A stretch of DNA of 28,093 nt from SLFT01 sp964493075 (GCA_964493075.1 CAZBNU010000034.1:1-28093); one strand, 5' to 3'. Positions 7,973 to 16,162 are shown, counted from the first letter of the stretch. Numbers and translations are program-made. The notes: a model not told the origin generated them from the sequence alone.

Positions 7973-8809
7973 GTGAACCCAGATACTTCACTTAGAACTC
8001 TTATTGACGAGGTGATTTTGCTTGCGAAACAGCAGGCCAAAGGCAGGTCGCCCAAATTGGTGCTCTCAAAAGAGACGATGGCATTGCTAAATGCTATCGG
8101 TCAGGACGGGGTGATGTCGCAGCAGGCCGAAAAGGTGTCTGATGTGTACGATCAAAAAACGCCTGTTGCTGAAATTGAAAGTAATGAGGTCGAAAAAGAT
8201 ATGCAGGAAAAATCTTTGCCACCAAATGCTTCCCTAACCGAAAAAAATCTGGCGGCAATTGTCGAAGAGGTCGCGGCATGTCGTAAATGTCCCTTGGGAG
8301 AACTACGCAATAATACTGTACCCGGTGAGGGCGATCCCAATGCAAAACTGGTTTTTGTGGGTGAGGCGCCTGGCGCTGATGAGGACCGCACCGGCAGACC
8401 CTTTGTAGGCCGCGCAGGCCAGTTATTGACCAAGATCATTGTCAATGCGATGGATATGAGGCGTGAGGACGTATTTATTTGTAATGTGCTGAAATGCCGT
8501 CCCCCTGAAAACCGAGTTCCGAATCCTGAGGAGGTGATGCTGTGTGAGCCTTACCTGTTGCAGCAGTTGGACATCATCAAGCCAAAGGTTATCTGTGCGC
8601 TCGGAGCAACCGCTGCGCAAACCCTGCTCAAAACCAAAGAGCCCATTAAAAATCTGCGCGGCGTTTGGCACAACTATCACGACATTCCCTTTCGGGTTAC
8701 CTATCACCCTGCCTATTTGTTGCGTAATCCCCCTGACAAAAGAAAGGCCTGGGACGATGTAAAGGAGATATTGCGGGTGTTGCGCGGTGAAATCACGCCG
8801 GACATATAA
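7973..8809 (+). CDS. Family 4 (4Fe-4S) uracil-DNA glycosylase
   Basis: This encodes 278 residues from GTG 7973, preferred because GAGGGA (7959-7964) sits 8 bases upstream; ATG 7937 in the same frame has no such site. The enzyme excises uracil from DNA to start base-excision repair. The catalytic half covers residues about 88-278. It has four likely cluster ligands, C103 and C106 (CRKC), C175 (LKCRPP) and C191 (CEPY), as in family 4 enzymes. The uracil-binding motif is GEAPGADED (130-138), the second active-site motif is HPAYLL (245-250), and GRPFVGRAGQLL is also typical. The first 88 residues are a polar, probably flexible extension beyond the minimal family 4 core. The next gene starts 13 bp downstream, so the two may be cotranscribed, although their functions look unrelated. 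Confidence 0.93.
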   Translation: MNPDTSLRTLIDEVILLAKQQAKGRSPKLVLSKETMALLNAIGQDGVMSQQAEKVSDVYDQKTPVAEIESNEVEKDMQEKSLPPNASLTEKNLAAIVEEVAACRKCPLGELRNNTVPGEGDPNAKLVFVGEAPGADEDRTGRPFVGRAGQLLTKIIVNAMDMRREDVFICNVLKCRPPENRVPNPEEVMLCEPYLLQQLDIIKPKVICALGATAAQTLLKTKEPIKNLRGVWHNYHDIPFRVTYHPAYLLRNPPDKRKAWDDVKEILRVLRGEITPDI

Positions 8810-8822
8810 TGGAGGTCCATTG

Positions 8823-10199
8823 ATGCCACGCCACCGTCCGAAAAAAAATCTTTTGCCCAAGCGCATCGCTTGGTACAATTCGCTTTTCTTTCGGGTTATT
8901 GTGCTGTGCGCAGTGTTGCTTCTCTGTCTCTTCGGTTCCGTAATTGTGATCACCCATCACTTTTTTCAACAGGCCGCCCAGCAGATGGAATCCCAAGCTG
9001 CTGATATTGCCCATAACCTGGAAATCCGCTTTGATGAAGGTTTTGGCAATGATTATGGTGAACTCGAAACAGAGTTTATGGACTTGTATGAGGGGGTGGA
9101 CATTAAACTGGATGAGCAGGAAGCGGTGGATCAGGATGCCTCATTTACCATAGAGCGTCTTAAGGATGGTGGTTTTGCGCGAGTCGCCCGTGTGCCGTTG
9201 ATGAATGCTGACAAGCAGGTGATGATGACCGTCAGCATGACCGTATTTCCGCAGACGGAAATTTTGCGTGCATTTCGCAATCGCTACATGATGGCGCTCA
9301 TGGTGGTATTTGTTGTGGCACTTGGATTGATGGTCTATTTCATTAGCAAGGCGTTGCGTCCCCTGATGCGGTTGTCGGAGAGTTGTGCCGCCATTGGTGA
9401 TGGCGAACTCACCATGGTCAACACGAAGGGGATATCAGGTGAAATACTGGCGTTAGAACAGACCTTTAATGACATGGTCGCCAGTCTGCGTGAGAAGGAA
9501 ATGATGGAGGGCAAACTACGTCAGGCGCAGCGTCTGTCGGCGCTGGGCAATCTGGCCGCAGGCATCGCCCATGACGTACGCAATCCCCTGAACGCCATCA
9601 AACTGCTGTCGAGTCATGCGTTGTCCATGCTGGAAACTGAAGAACATCCCGCCACCAAGCCCATGCGCACCATACGCACCGAGGTGGATCGCCTGGAAGA
9701 GATTGTATCCAGTTTCCTGTCCTTGGCCCGTGAAACAGAGTTGTGTCGCGAACCGACCGAACTGGAACCTCTCCTGCAGGAGTGTGTGCGCCTTTTTCAG
9801 AAGGATGCTGAGGCGCGCAGCGTGCGTTTGATTGCTGATTTGCGTACACCCGGACTAGTGCTTGCCCTCGACCCCAAACAGTGGACCCGTGCCGTGTTAA
9901 ATGTATTGCTGAATGCCCTTGAGGCTTGCCCTGAAGGCGGGCGGGTTAGACTGTTTTCGCGTTTGACAGAAAATACCTGTGAAATAGAAATTCGTGATGA
10001 TGGGCCCGGCCTGTCGAAAGAAGTGGTGGAGCGGGTTTTTGATCCCTACTACACCACTAAGCCGGGCGGCACCGGGCTTGGTCTTTCCATCACACGGGGC
10101 ATTGTGGAAGAGCACGGCGGCGCCATAGAACTTTCCAGCAGTCCGGGACTCGGATGCCAGGTGCTTATAAAAATTCCTCTAGGGAAGAGTCAGAATTAA
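8823..10199 (+). CDS. Membrane sensor histidine kinase, NtrB/AtoS-like
   Basis: This encodes 458 residues from ATG 8823, with GGAGG 7 bases upstream. Two membrane segments (about residues 21-44 and 155-175) flank a periplasmic sensor region of about 110 acidic residues. A HAMP linker follows (about 178-228), then the dimerisation/phosphoacceptor domain with H250 in AAGIAHDVRNPLNAIK. The C-terminal ATPase domain carries the N box NVLLNALEACPEGG, the G1 box DDGPGLS, the F box FDPYYTTK and the G2 box GGTGLGLSI. It should autophosphorylate on H250 and pass phosphate to the response regulator encoded 17 bp downstream. The ligand of the periplasmic domain is unknown; that domain has no recognisable PAS or Cache motif by eye. 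Confidence 0.95.
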   Translation: MPRHRPKKNLLPKRIAWYNSLFFRVIVLCAVLLLCLFGSVIVITHHFFQQAAQQMESQAADIAHNLEIRFDEGFGNDYGELETEFMDLYEGVDIKLDEQEAVDQDASFTIERLKDGGFARVARVPLMNADKQVMMTVSMTVFPQTEILRAFRNRYMMALMVVFVVALGLMVYFISKALRPLMRLSESCAAIGDGELTMVNTKGISGEILALEQTFNDMVASLREKEMMEGKLRQAQRLSALGNLAAGIAHDVRNPLNAIKLLSSHALSMLETEEHPATKPMRTIRTEVDRLEEIVSSFLSLARETELCREPTELEPLLQECVRLFQKDAEARSVRLIADLRTPGLVLALDPKQWTRAVLNVLLNALEACPEGGRVRLFSRLTENTCEIEIRDDGPGLSKEVVERVFDPYYTTKPGGTGLGLSITRGIVEEHGGAIELSSSPGLGCQVLIKIPLGKSQN

Positions 10200-10216
10200 G
10201 GGATATATGAACAAAC

Positions 10217-11575
10217 ATGAATAAGCGGATTGTAGTCACGGAAGACGATCATGTCCAACGGGAAATCATATCGGATATTCTTGAGCAATCGGGGTATACG
10301 GTTTGTGCCTGTGCTGATGGCAGCACGGCTCTTGAAACTATTCAGGATATGCCCTGCGACGTGCTGCTGACCGATATGAAAATGCCGAATATGGACGGAT
10401 TGGAATTGCTGCGGCGCGCAAGAAGCCTTGCGCCCGATCTGGATGTCGTCGTGATGACCGCCCACGCCACCATCAAGACCGCAGTGACTGCCATCAAGGA
10501 AGGCGCGGCGGATTATCTTGAAAAGCCCTTTGACAAGGATGAGTTGTTGTTGGTGATGGCGCGCACCTGTGAGCGCAACGAATTGCGGCGCCATAATCGC
10601 ATGCTCACCCGTCTCGTGGATGACGCCGTTTCGCTCGGGAACATCGTTGGGAACAGTGCCGCAATGCGCGATGTGTTTGAACGCACACGCCGTGCCGTAG
10701 CGGTTTCAAGTAACGTGCTGATACAAGGGGAATCAGGAACGGGGAAGGAACTGATTGCGCGGCACATTCACTTTTCGGGTCCCCGCGCCAAGAAGCCTTT
10801 TGTGGTGGTCAATTGCGCCGCCATTCCCGACAATCTGGTGGAATCGGAATTGTTTGGCCATGAAAAGGGCGCCTTCACCGGTGCGGAAGCCAGTCGGTCG
10901 GGAAAATTTGAACTTGCGCACGGCGGCACGTTGTTTCTGGACGAGATTGGCGATATGCGGCTGGAGAGCCAGGCAAAACTCCTGCGCGTGCTTCAGGACG
11001 GCATCATAGAACGGGTTGGTGGTGGTAAGCCGCGCAATGTGGATGTACGGGTTGTTGTTGCCACCAATCGCAATCTCAAGCAATGCGTTCAGGACGGCAC
11101 GTTTCGCGAGGACTTGTATTACCGACTGGAGGTACTCGCCATCAACCTGCCGCCCTTGCGCGATCGCATGGAGGACATGCCTTATCTTGTTAGTCATTTC
11201 AAAGAAAAACTAGCTGATAAACTGAGGATAGAACCACCTGTAATCGGGCCTGATATACTTGACGCTTTCAGACGGTACAGGTGGCCGGGCAACGTGCGCG
11301 AACTGGAAAACACCCTTGAGCAGGCCTTCATCCTCGCCAGAGGCGTGGAACTCACCCAGGACGACCTGCCCGAGAAGTTAAGGAACAAGGAGCCTCAATC
11401 AGGGGAAATTGTGTTGCCACCCGGCGGACTGGTGTTGGAGGACGTGGAACAGGAACTCATCCGCCAGGCGCTGGAGCGTTCCGGCGGTCGTATCAAAGAA
11501 GCAGCCGAATTGCTCGGCCTTACATACAAGACTTTACAATACAGAATGAAAAAACACGAAATAGAACGGGAATAA
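10217..11575 (+). CDS. NtrC-family sigma-54-dependent response regulator
   Basis: This encodes 452 residues in the standard three-domain order. The receiver domain (1-120) has acidic residues D10-D11, phosphoacceptor D53 in LTDMKMP and K103 in LEKPF. The AAA+ sigma-54 activator domain (about 142-375) has Walker A GESGTGKE (171-178), the sigma-54 contact loop GAFTGA (218-223) and Walker B LFLDEIGD (239-246). The Fis-type helix-turn-helix lies at about 405-452 (GRIKEAAELLGLTYKTLQYRMKK). It is paired with the membrane kinase just upstream, so it should activate sigma-54 promoters in response to that sensor. Its targets are unknown: I found no convincing -24/-12 promoter in the intergenic regions of this window. 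A terminator follows directly. Confidence 0.96.
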   Translation: MNKRIVVTEDDHVQREIISDILEQSGYTVCACADGSTALETIQDMPCDVLLTDMKMPNMDGLELLRRARSLAPDLDVVVMTAHATIKTAVTAIKEGAADYLEKPFDKDELLLVMARTCERNELRRHNRMLTRLVDDAVSLGNIVGNSAAMRDVFERTRRAVAVSSNVLIQGESGTGKELIARHIHFSGPRAKKPFVVVNCAAIPDNLVESELFGHEKGAFTGAEASRSGKFELAHGGTLFLDEIGDMRLESQAKLLRVLQDGIIERVGGGKPRNVDVRVVVATNRNLKQCVQDGTFREDLYYRLEVLAINLPPLRDRMEDMPYLVSHFKEKLADKLRIEPPVIGPDILDAFRRYRWPGNVRELENTLEQAFILARGVELTQDDLPEKLRNKEPQSGEIVLPPGGLVLEDVEQELIRQALERSGGRIKEAAELLGLTYKTLQYRMKKHEIERE

Positions 11576-11580
11576 AGTAG

Positions 11581-11601
11581 AAGGGGCATCTCTGCCTCTT
11601 T
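11581..11601 (+). terminator. Intrinsic terminator after the response-regulator gene
   Basis: Bases 11581-11588 (AAGGGGCA) pair with 11593-11600 (TGCCTCTT) around loop TCTC: eight pairs including one G-T wobble. The run ends in three Ts and then hits the assembly gap, so the full T-tract cannot be seen. It lies 5 bp after the stop codon of the two-component operon. Confidence 0.7.
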
Positions 11602-11701
11602 NNNNNNNNNNNNNNNNNNNNNNNNNNNNNNNNNNNNNNNNNNNNNNNNNNNNNNNNNNNNNNNNNNNNNNNNNNNNNNNNNNNNNNNNNNNNNNNNNNN
11701 N
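11602..11701. other. Assembly gap of 100 Ns
   Basis: Exactly 100 N characters, a conventional scaffold-gap length. The true distance and any genes between the terminator and the next gene are unknown, and adjacency across this point rests only on scaffolding. Confidence 0.99.
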
Positions 11702-11726
11702 TCTTAAGGCGACAGGAGAGTATGTC

Positions 11727-13286
11727 ATGCGATTCGTTTTTGCAACAACAGTATTGACCTTGGCATTTACTGGCGTCATTTATGCCCTGGAAGTGGGGGA
11801 GTCAATAGGGGCTGTATCCTTTGAAACACTGGACGGATTGCCGCGCACTATGGACAATTACGGAGAGCGCAACGGTACCGTCGTGGTCTTCCTGTCAGCG
11901 CGATGCCCCGAAACCGCCGCCCACGTGGATGCCATAAATGATACCTATGAAAAGTTTCGCTTCCGTGAGGTACTCTTCGTTGGTGTATGCGCAAACCCCA
12001 ATGAAATAGGCGAAGAACTGCGTGCTTTCCTGCAGAACAATGGTGTTCGATTTCCCGTATACCGTGATCCGGAAGGCGCACTTCCTAAACGGTTCAATGC
12101 CACCGTTACACCGGAGTTCTTTCTTTTGGACAAAGCGGGACAATTGGTTTATCGTGGTGGTTTGAGGGCGGAAGACCATAGCACCGCACTTGAGAATGCC
12201 ATCAAAGATATGATTGCCCGCAAGCCGGTGAAAGAAGCCGCCACAGTCGCGGTCGGAACGCCCATCGGCAAGGCAATGCCCCCCTACGCAGGACAAAACC
12301 CTTTTGGTGCAATCCGCTTCTCCTCAACGCTGGTTTTTGATGCTGTTCCCGGTGCAGCGGTCCATCATTGCTCCACCATTGCTGAAGCGTCCAACGGCGA
12401 TATGCTGTGCCTTTGGTACGGCGGCAGTTACGAATCCGCGGAAGATCAGGCGCTATTTCTAGCGCGGATGACCAAAGGCGGTTGCTCCTGGGGTGCTGTG
12501 GATCGGCTGATATGGAATGTTGAATATCCTCCTGGCAATGCGGTGATCTTCAGGGGATCGGGTGATCGCCTGTGGATCATATGGGGACGTATGGAAAGCA
12601 CACGTCCCTTGCGTCGTGGTGGCGGTTGGGATGCGTGTCGGCTTATGGTGCGTTATTCCGATGACAACGGCGTAACCTGGTCTGACGATACGGAAATTGC
12701 GGATTCATTCGGTTGGCTGCCGAGGAATCCATCGCTTACGTTGAACGATGGCACGCTGGCGTTGCCCGTCAGCGGCAGTTGCGATGGCAAAAGTGGTTCA
12801 GCGCTGCTGGTGTTGAATACGGCAACAGCGGCTTGGGAACGGCTCGGTCTCATCAGTGCAGGCAGCCAGCCCACGGTCATACAACGAAATGACGGTTCCC
12901 TGCTTGCATATATGCGCAACCAGCCGCGTCTACTGCAAAGCGAATCATCTGATAACGGTCAAACCTGGACTGCACCCGTGCGTTCGGCACACAAGAATCC
13001 CGGGGCAGGCGCTGCCATGCTCAAACTGCGCAGTGGCAGGATTGTGTTGGTCTACAACGACTCGGAAACGGAACGTTCGCCTCTGTGCGTCATCCAGTCC
13101 TACGACGACGGCAAGACCTGGCAGGATAGGCGTATCCTCGAAGCCGATGACGGCGAATACTCCTATCCCTTCATCACGCAGGCCGCTGATGACACCATAC
13201 ACGTTACCTACACCTACCGTCGGTACAGTATAAAACATACGGCATTCAATGACGCCTGGTTGACCCATCTGGAACGCCCCAATTGA
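11727..13286 (+). CDS. Secreted thioredoxin-fold domain fused to a BNR sialidase-like domain
   Basis: This encodes 519 residues from ATG 11727, with AGGAGAG upstream; another ATG at 11722 is out of frame. Residues 1-20 form a signal peptide (MRFVFATTVLTLAFTGVIYA). Residues about 21-168 resemble the redoxin/AhpC-TSA fold: VVVFLSARCPETAAHV with one cysteine (C60) in place of CxxC, VGVCANPNE, and the cis-proline strand ATVTPEFFLLDKAGQLVYRGG. Residues about 195-519 match the BNR_2 sialidase-like beta-propeller, with HHCSTIAEASNGDMLCLWYGG and three Asp boxes (SDDNGVTW, SSDNGQTW, SYDDGKTW). The classic sialidase arginine triad and FRIP motif were not confirmed, so glycosidase activity is uncertain. 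It is probably periplasmic or exported. The join of these two domains is unusual. Confidence 0.82.
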   Translation: MRFVFATTVLTLAFTGVIYALEVGESIGAVSFETLDGLPRTMDNYGERNGTVVVFLSARCPETAAHVDAINDTYEKFRFREVLFVGVCANPNEIGEELRAFLQNNGVRFPVYRDPEGALPKRFNATVTPEFFLLDKAGQLVYRGGLRAEDHSTALENAIKDMIARKPVKEAATVAVGTPIGKAMPPYAGQNPFGAIRFSSTLVFDAVPGAAVHHCSTIAEASNGDMLCLWYGGSYESAEDQALFLARMTKGGCSWGAVDRLIWNVEYPPGNAVIFRGSGDRLWIIWGRMESTRPLRRGGGWDACRLMVRYSDDNGVTWSDDTEIADSFGWLPRNPSLTLNDGTLALPVSGSCDGKSGSALLVLNTATAAWERLGLISAGSQPTVIQRNDGSLLAYMRNQPRLLQSESSDNGQTWTAPVRSAHKNPGAGAAMLKLRSGRIVLVYNDSETERSPLCVIQSYDDGKTWQDRRILEADDGEYSYPFITQAADDTIHVTYTYRRYSIKHTAFNDAWLTHLERPN

Positions 13287-13330
13287 ACACAGGCTTTTGG
13301 GCTGATTCAGACAGTAGTCTTTCATTTTCT

Positions 13331-13360
13331 AATCTGCGTAAATCTGCGTAACCTGCGGAT
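13331..13360. repeat. Tandem decamer repeat in the mtlD upstream region
   Basis: The decamer AATCTGCGTA occurs twice back to back (13331-13350), followed by a related third copy, ACCTGCGGAT (13351-13360). It lies between the sialidase-like gene and the mtlD promoter. I recall similar (A)ATCTGCGT strings dispersed between genes in other bacterial genomes, but that could not be checked here. Confidence 0.55.
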
Positions 13361-13398
13361 AAATGCCATAAATCCACGCTGTGCTATTCCGCCCTGCT

Positions 13399-13427
13399 TT
13401 CACCGGATATTGTGATTTTGCTATACT
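13399..13427 (+). promoter_or_regulatory. Predicted sigma-70 promoter for mtlD-E2(-E3)
   Basis: TTCACC (13399-13404) and TATACT (13422-13427) are separated by 17 bases; matches to consensus are four and five of six. Transcription would begin near 13434 and give a leader of about 75 bases that carries the hairpin at 13443-13470 ahead of the GTG start at 13509. Confidence 0.5.
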
Positions 13428-13442
13428 AGGCGCTCCACCGTG

Positions 13443-13470
13443 ACGCAACCGCAGTGTGGTTGTGTTGCGT
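13443..13470 (+). promoter_or_regulatory. Leader hairpin upstream of mtlD
   Basis: ACGCAAC (13443-13449) pairs perfectly with GTTGCGT (13464-13470); an alternative pairing of CAACC with GGTTG inside it is also possible. It lies in the predicted 5' leader, about 27 bases before the ribosome-binding site. No T-run follows, so it is not a terminator. It matches no riboswitch that I recognise. Confidence 0.35.
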
Positions 13471-13508
13471 ATGCAGGTGTCGTGTCTCTTCATTTCAGGA
13501 AAACGCAA

Positions 13509-14684
13509 GTGAATAAAATTGCTGTACATTTCGGAGCGGGCAGTATTGGCCGTGGGTTTCTGGGACAGCTCTATTTCGAGAGCGGCTACAGCACTGTTTT
13601 TATTGATGTTATGGAGGATGTGGTTGCCGCACTCAATGAACGTAAAGCATATCCTGTGGACATCGTATCCGAAACAGATGTTGAACGCATCGAAATAAAA
13701 AATGTGAGCGCGGTGAGCGGCAAAGACCGCGAGGCCGCCGCCGCAGTCCTTGCACAGGCTGCCATTGCTTCCACGGCCGTGGGCTTGAACGCATTGCCCC
13801 ATATTGTGCCGGTGATTGCGCGCGCTATAGAACTGCGTTTTGCCGATGACAATGCGTTGCCACTGGATATTATGCTCTGCGAGAATGTGAAAAACGGCGA
13901 GGCCTACATGCGTGAGTTGGTGAAAAAGCAACTTCCCATGGAACACCATGCTGATCTTGACGAAAAGGTGGGTTTTATAGAGGCAAGCATCGGGCGCATG
14001 GTACCCGTGATGACCGCAGAGCAACGCGCTGTGGACCCCCTGTTGGTGTGTGTGGAGCCTTACTGTGAATTACCGGTGGATGCTGCCGGGTTCAAAGGTC
14101 CCGTGGCGCCAATCAAACACTTGAAACCTACTGGTAATTTTGTCGGCTATGTGGAGCGCAAACTCTTCGTTCATAACCTGACACACGCCACAGCAGCCTA
14201 TTTAGGCTATCGTAAGGGCTATTCCTATATTTACGAAGCCATACGCGATGATGAGATTCGCACACAGGTGGAAGGCGCAGGCAAAGAAAGCTGCGAAGCG
14301 CTGTCAAAGAAACGCGGTCTTGACGCTGGTGAACTGGTTGCCCATGTGGAAGACCTGATTTTCCGGTATCATAATACGGCGCTGGCGGATCAGGTGGCGC
14401 GTGTCGCCCGTGACCCCTTGCGTAAACTCAGGAAAGATGACCGTCTTATTGGTGCGGCGTGTTTGTGCGTGGAACAGGGTGTAGCGCCAAAACATATTGC
14501 AATTGCAGCAGCCGCCGCGATATTGTACGATGCCGAGGACGACCCGACTGTCCCGAAGGTGCGCGAGACTCTGGCGCGGGGTGGTGTGGAAGCCGTGCTA
14601 CGTGAAATCAGTAATATAGAACCGGATACACAACCGGGCATCATGATTGTGAATGCCTGTCACGAACTACAAAATAAAGGATAA
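13509..14684 (+). CDS. mtlD: Mannitol-1-phosphate 5-dehydrogenase family protein
   Basis: This encodes 391 residues from GTG 13509, chosen because AGGA (13497-13500) lies 8 bases upstream and the protein then opens directly with the NAD-binding strand; ATG 13440 would add 23 unrelated residues. The family interconverts mannitol 1-phosphate and fructose 6-phosphate with NAD. The Rossmann motif is HFGAGSIGRGFLG (residues 7-19, very close to E. coli MtlD). The polyol dehydrogenase signature K-x4-N-x2-H is present at K218, N223 and H226 (ERKLFVHNLTHA). The length is near the usual 380. No mannitol PTS gene is nearby; the gene is followed after 5 bp by an E2 gene. A related polyol-phosphate substrate is possible. 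Confidence 0.88.
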   Translation: MNKIAVHFGAGSIGRGFLGQLYFESGYSTVFIDVMEDVVAALNERKAYPVDIVSETDVERIEIKNVSAVSGKDREAAAAVLAQAAIASTAVGLNALPHIVPVIARAIELRFADDNALPLDIMLCENVKNGEAYMRELVKKQLPMEHHADLDEKVGFIEASIGRMVPVMTAEQRAVDPLLVCVEPYCELPVDAAGFKGPVAPIKHLKPTGNFVGYVERKLFVHNLTHATAAYLGYRKGYSYIYEAIRDDEIRTQVEGAGKESCEALSKKRGLDAGELVAHVEDLIFRYHNTALADQVARVARDPLRKLRKDDRLIGAACLCVEQGVAPKHIAIAAAAAILYDAEDDPTVPKVRETLARGGVEAVLREISNIEPDTQPGIMIVNACHELQNKG

Positions 14685-14689
14685 ATTTT

Positions 14690-15997
14690 ATGCAGGAAAT
14701 TCTGCTGCCCAAGATGGGCAACTCAGTGGAAGATGCCGAAATCGTAAAATGGTTCAAGCAGGAAGGCGACACTGTTGAAGTGGGGGAGCCCCTATTCTCC
14801 ATCCAAACAGACAAGGCGGAAGTGGAGTGTGAAAGCACCGCAGCTGGCGTATTGCGCAAGATTCTGCTGCCCGAAGGCGTCGAAGCACCAGTGCTTACGG
14901 TGGTGGCGTTGGTGGGCGCTGCTGATGAGGCACTGCCTGACTTGTCGCAGTATGGTGGCGGGGCTGCGAAAGCAACCGCTGCTCCTGAAGCACCTGTCCC
15001 ATCTGCCGCGGCTGCACCTGCTGCTGCACCGATAGCAACAGTAGCCGCTTCAGGCAATGCGCCTGTGTCGCCACGGGCGCGCAAAATTGCCGCAGAACGT
15101 GGGGTGGATGCCTCAAGTCTTGCCGGAAGTGGCGTGGGCGGACGTGTCATGGAAGCGGACGTACTGGCGGCTTCCGCGTCAGGCGGTAGCGTAAAGATTA
15201 CGCCTACTGCAAAACGCATGGCGGAAAATGCAGGTATTGCCACGGCGGGTATCGCTGGCACAGGTATTGGCGGAAAAATTACCAAGGCAGACATTGCACA
15301 TGCCGTTGAGTCGCCTGCGGCTGTTGCACCGGTTGCTGGTGCAACGCTTAAACCGTTGACCCCAATGCGTCGTATTATTGCGGAACGTATGTGCGCCAGC
15401 AAGTACAATGCGCCCCACTATTATGTTACGGTCGAGGTGGATATGTCTGGCGCAAAGGCGTTCCGTGCTAAGAACAAGGCGTTCAAAGCATCCTACAACG
15501 ATCTGGTGTTATACGCCACAGCGAAAGCACTTCGCGAATTTCCGAGCGTCAATGCACGCTGGCGTGGCGATGCCATTGAAGAGGGCGGTGATGTCAATCT
15601 TGGCATGGCGGTAGCACTGCCAACCGGCCTGATAGTGCCGGTCATCCGCCAGGCGCAGAATTTGTCCCTTGAAGGCTTATGTGCCGCAGCCAGGACACTC
15701 GCGGAAAAGGCGCAGACGGGAAAATTGATGCCCGACGATTACCAGGGCAATACCTTTACTGTATCGAATCTTGGCGCTTTTGGCGTAGACCATTTTACCG
15801 CCATCATCAACCAGCCGGACAGCGCCATCATTGCTGTAGGTCAGATGAAAGACCGTGTTGTCGTTATTGACGGCGGCATCCATATCCGGCCCATCATGAA
15901 ACTGACCATCAGCAGTGACCACCGTGTGATTGACGGGTCTGTTGCTGCCCGGTTCATGGGACGCCTTAAAGAAATCCTTGAAGAAGCGGCATTCTAA
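14690..15997 (+). CDS. 2-oxoacid dehydrogenase E2 acyltransferase with two E3-binding domains
   Basis: This encodes 435 residues; AAAGGA lies just upstream of the start. It is the acyltransferase core of a pyruvate- or related 2-oxoacid (or acetoin) dehydrogenase complex. The lipoyl domain (1-78) carries the lipoylated lysine K42 in TDKAEVE. An Ala/Pro linker (about 90-122) follows. There are two consecutive peripheral-subunit-binding domains: about 125-160 (VSPRARKIAAERGVD, GRVMEADV) and about 168-205 (ITPTAKRMAENAGI, GKITKADI). A second Ala/Pro linker leads to the catalytic domain (about 220-435), which ends with SDHRVIDGS, the DHRxxDG active-site motif. Two such binding domains in one bacterial E2 is uncommon. 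No E1 gene is adjacent, so the substrate cannot be fixed. The E3 gene follows after 165 bp. Confidence 0.92.
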   Translation: MQEILLPKMGNSVEDAEIVKWFKQEGDTVEVGEPLFSIQTDKAEVECESTAAGVLRKILLPEGVEAPVLTVVALVGAADEALPDLSQYGGGAAKATAAPEAPVPSAAAAPAAAPIATVAASGNAPVSPRARKIAAERGVDASSLAGSGVGGRVMEADVLAASASGGSVKITPTAKRMAENAGIATAGIAGTGIGGKITKADIAHAVESPAAVAPVAGATLKPLTPMRRIIAERMCASKYNAPHYYVTVEVDMSGAKAFRAKNKAFKASYNDLVLYATAKALREFPSVNARWRGDAIEEGGDVNLGMAVALPTGLIVPVIRQAQNLSLEGLCAAARTLAEKAQTGKLMPDDYQGNTFTVSNLGAFGVDHFTAIINQPDSAIIAVGQMKDRVVVIDGGIHIRPIMKLTISSDHRVIDGSVAARFMGRLKEILEEAAF

Positions 15998-16036
15998 TTC
16001 TGGCGTTTCCTCAATCTAAAATAATAAACGAGCCAT

Positions 16037-16116
16037 CGTCATTGCGAGGAACGAAGCAATCTGGTGTTACGTGATGACTATCGGTTAACGAGATTGCTTC
16101 GTTCTTCGCAATGACG
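16037..16116. repeat. Large inverted repeat (REP-like) between E2 and E3 genes
   Basis: The 26-base arm at 16037-16062 (beginning CGTCATTGCGAGG) is the reverse complement of 16091-16116 with a single mismatch, around a 28-base loop. I recall this CGTCATTGCGAGGAACGAAGCAATCT type as a dispersed intergenic palindrome in several unrelated genomes; that cannot be checked here. As RNA it would form a very stable stem, which could stabilise the upstream message or reduce read-through from the E2 gene into the E3 gene. Confidence 0.85.
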
Positions 16117-16162
16117 AACGTAGTAGTCGTATAGTAACAAAATACTAAACAGGGAGTTTGTC

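Noticed and set aside
15257..15275. Sequence TGGCAC followed by TTGGC, resembling a sigma-54 promoter
   Set aside because: It is inside the E2 coding region, in an Ala/Gly-rich stretch, and the -12 part lacks the GC pair; no nearby start would use it.
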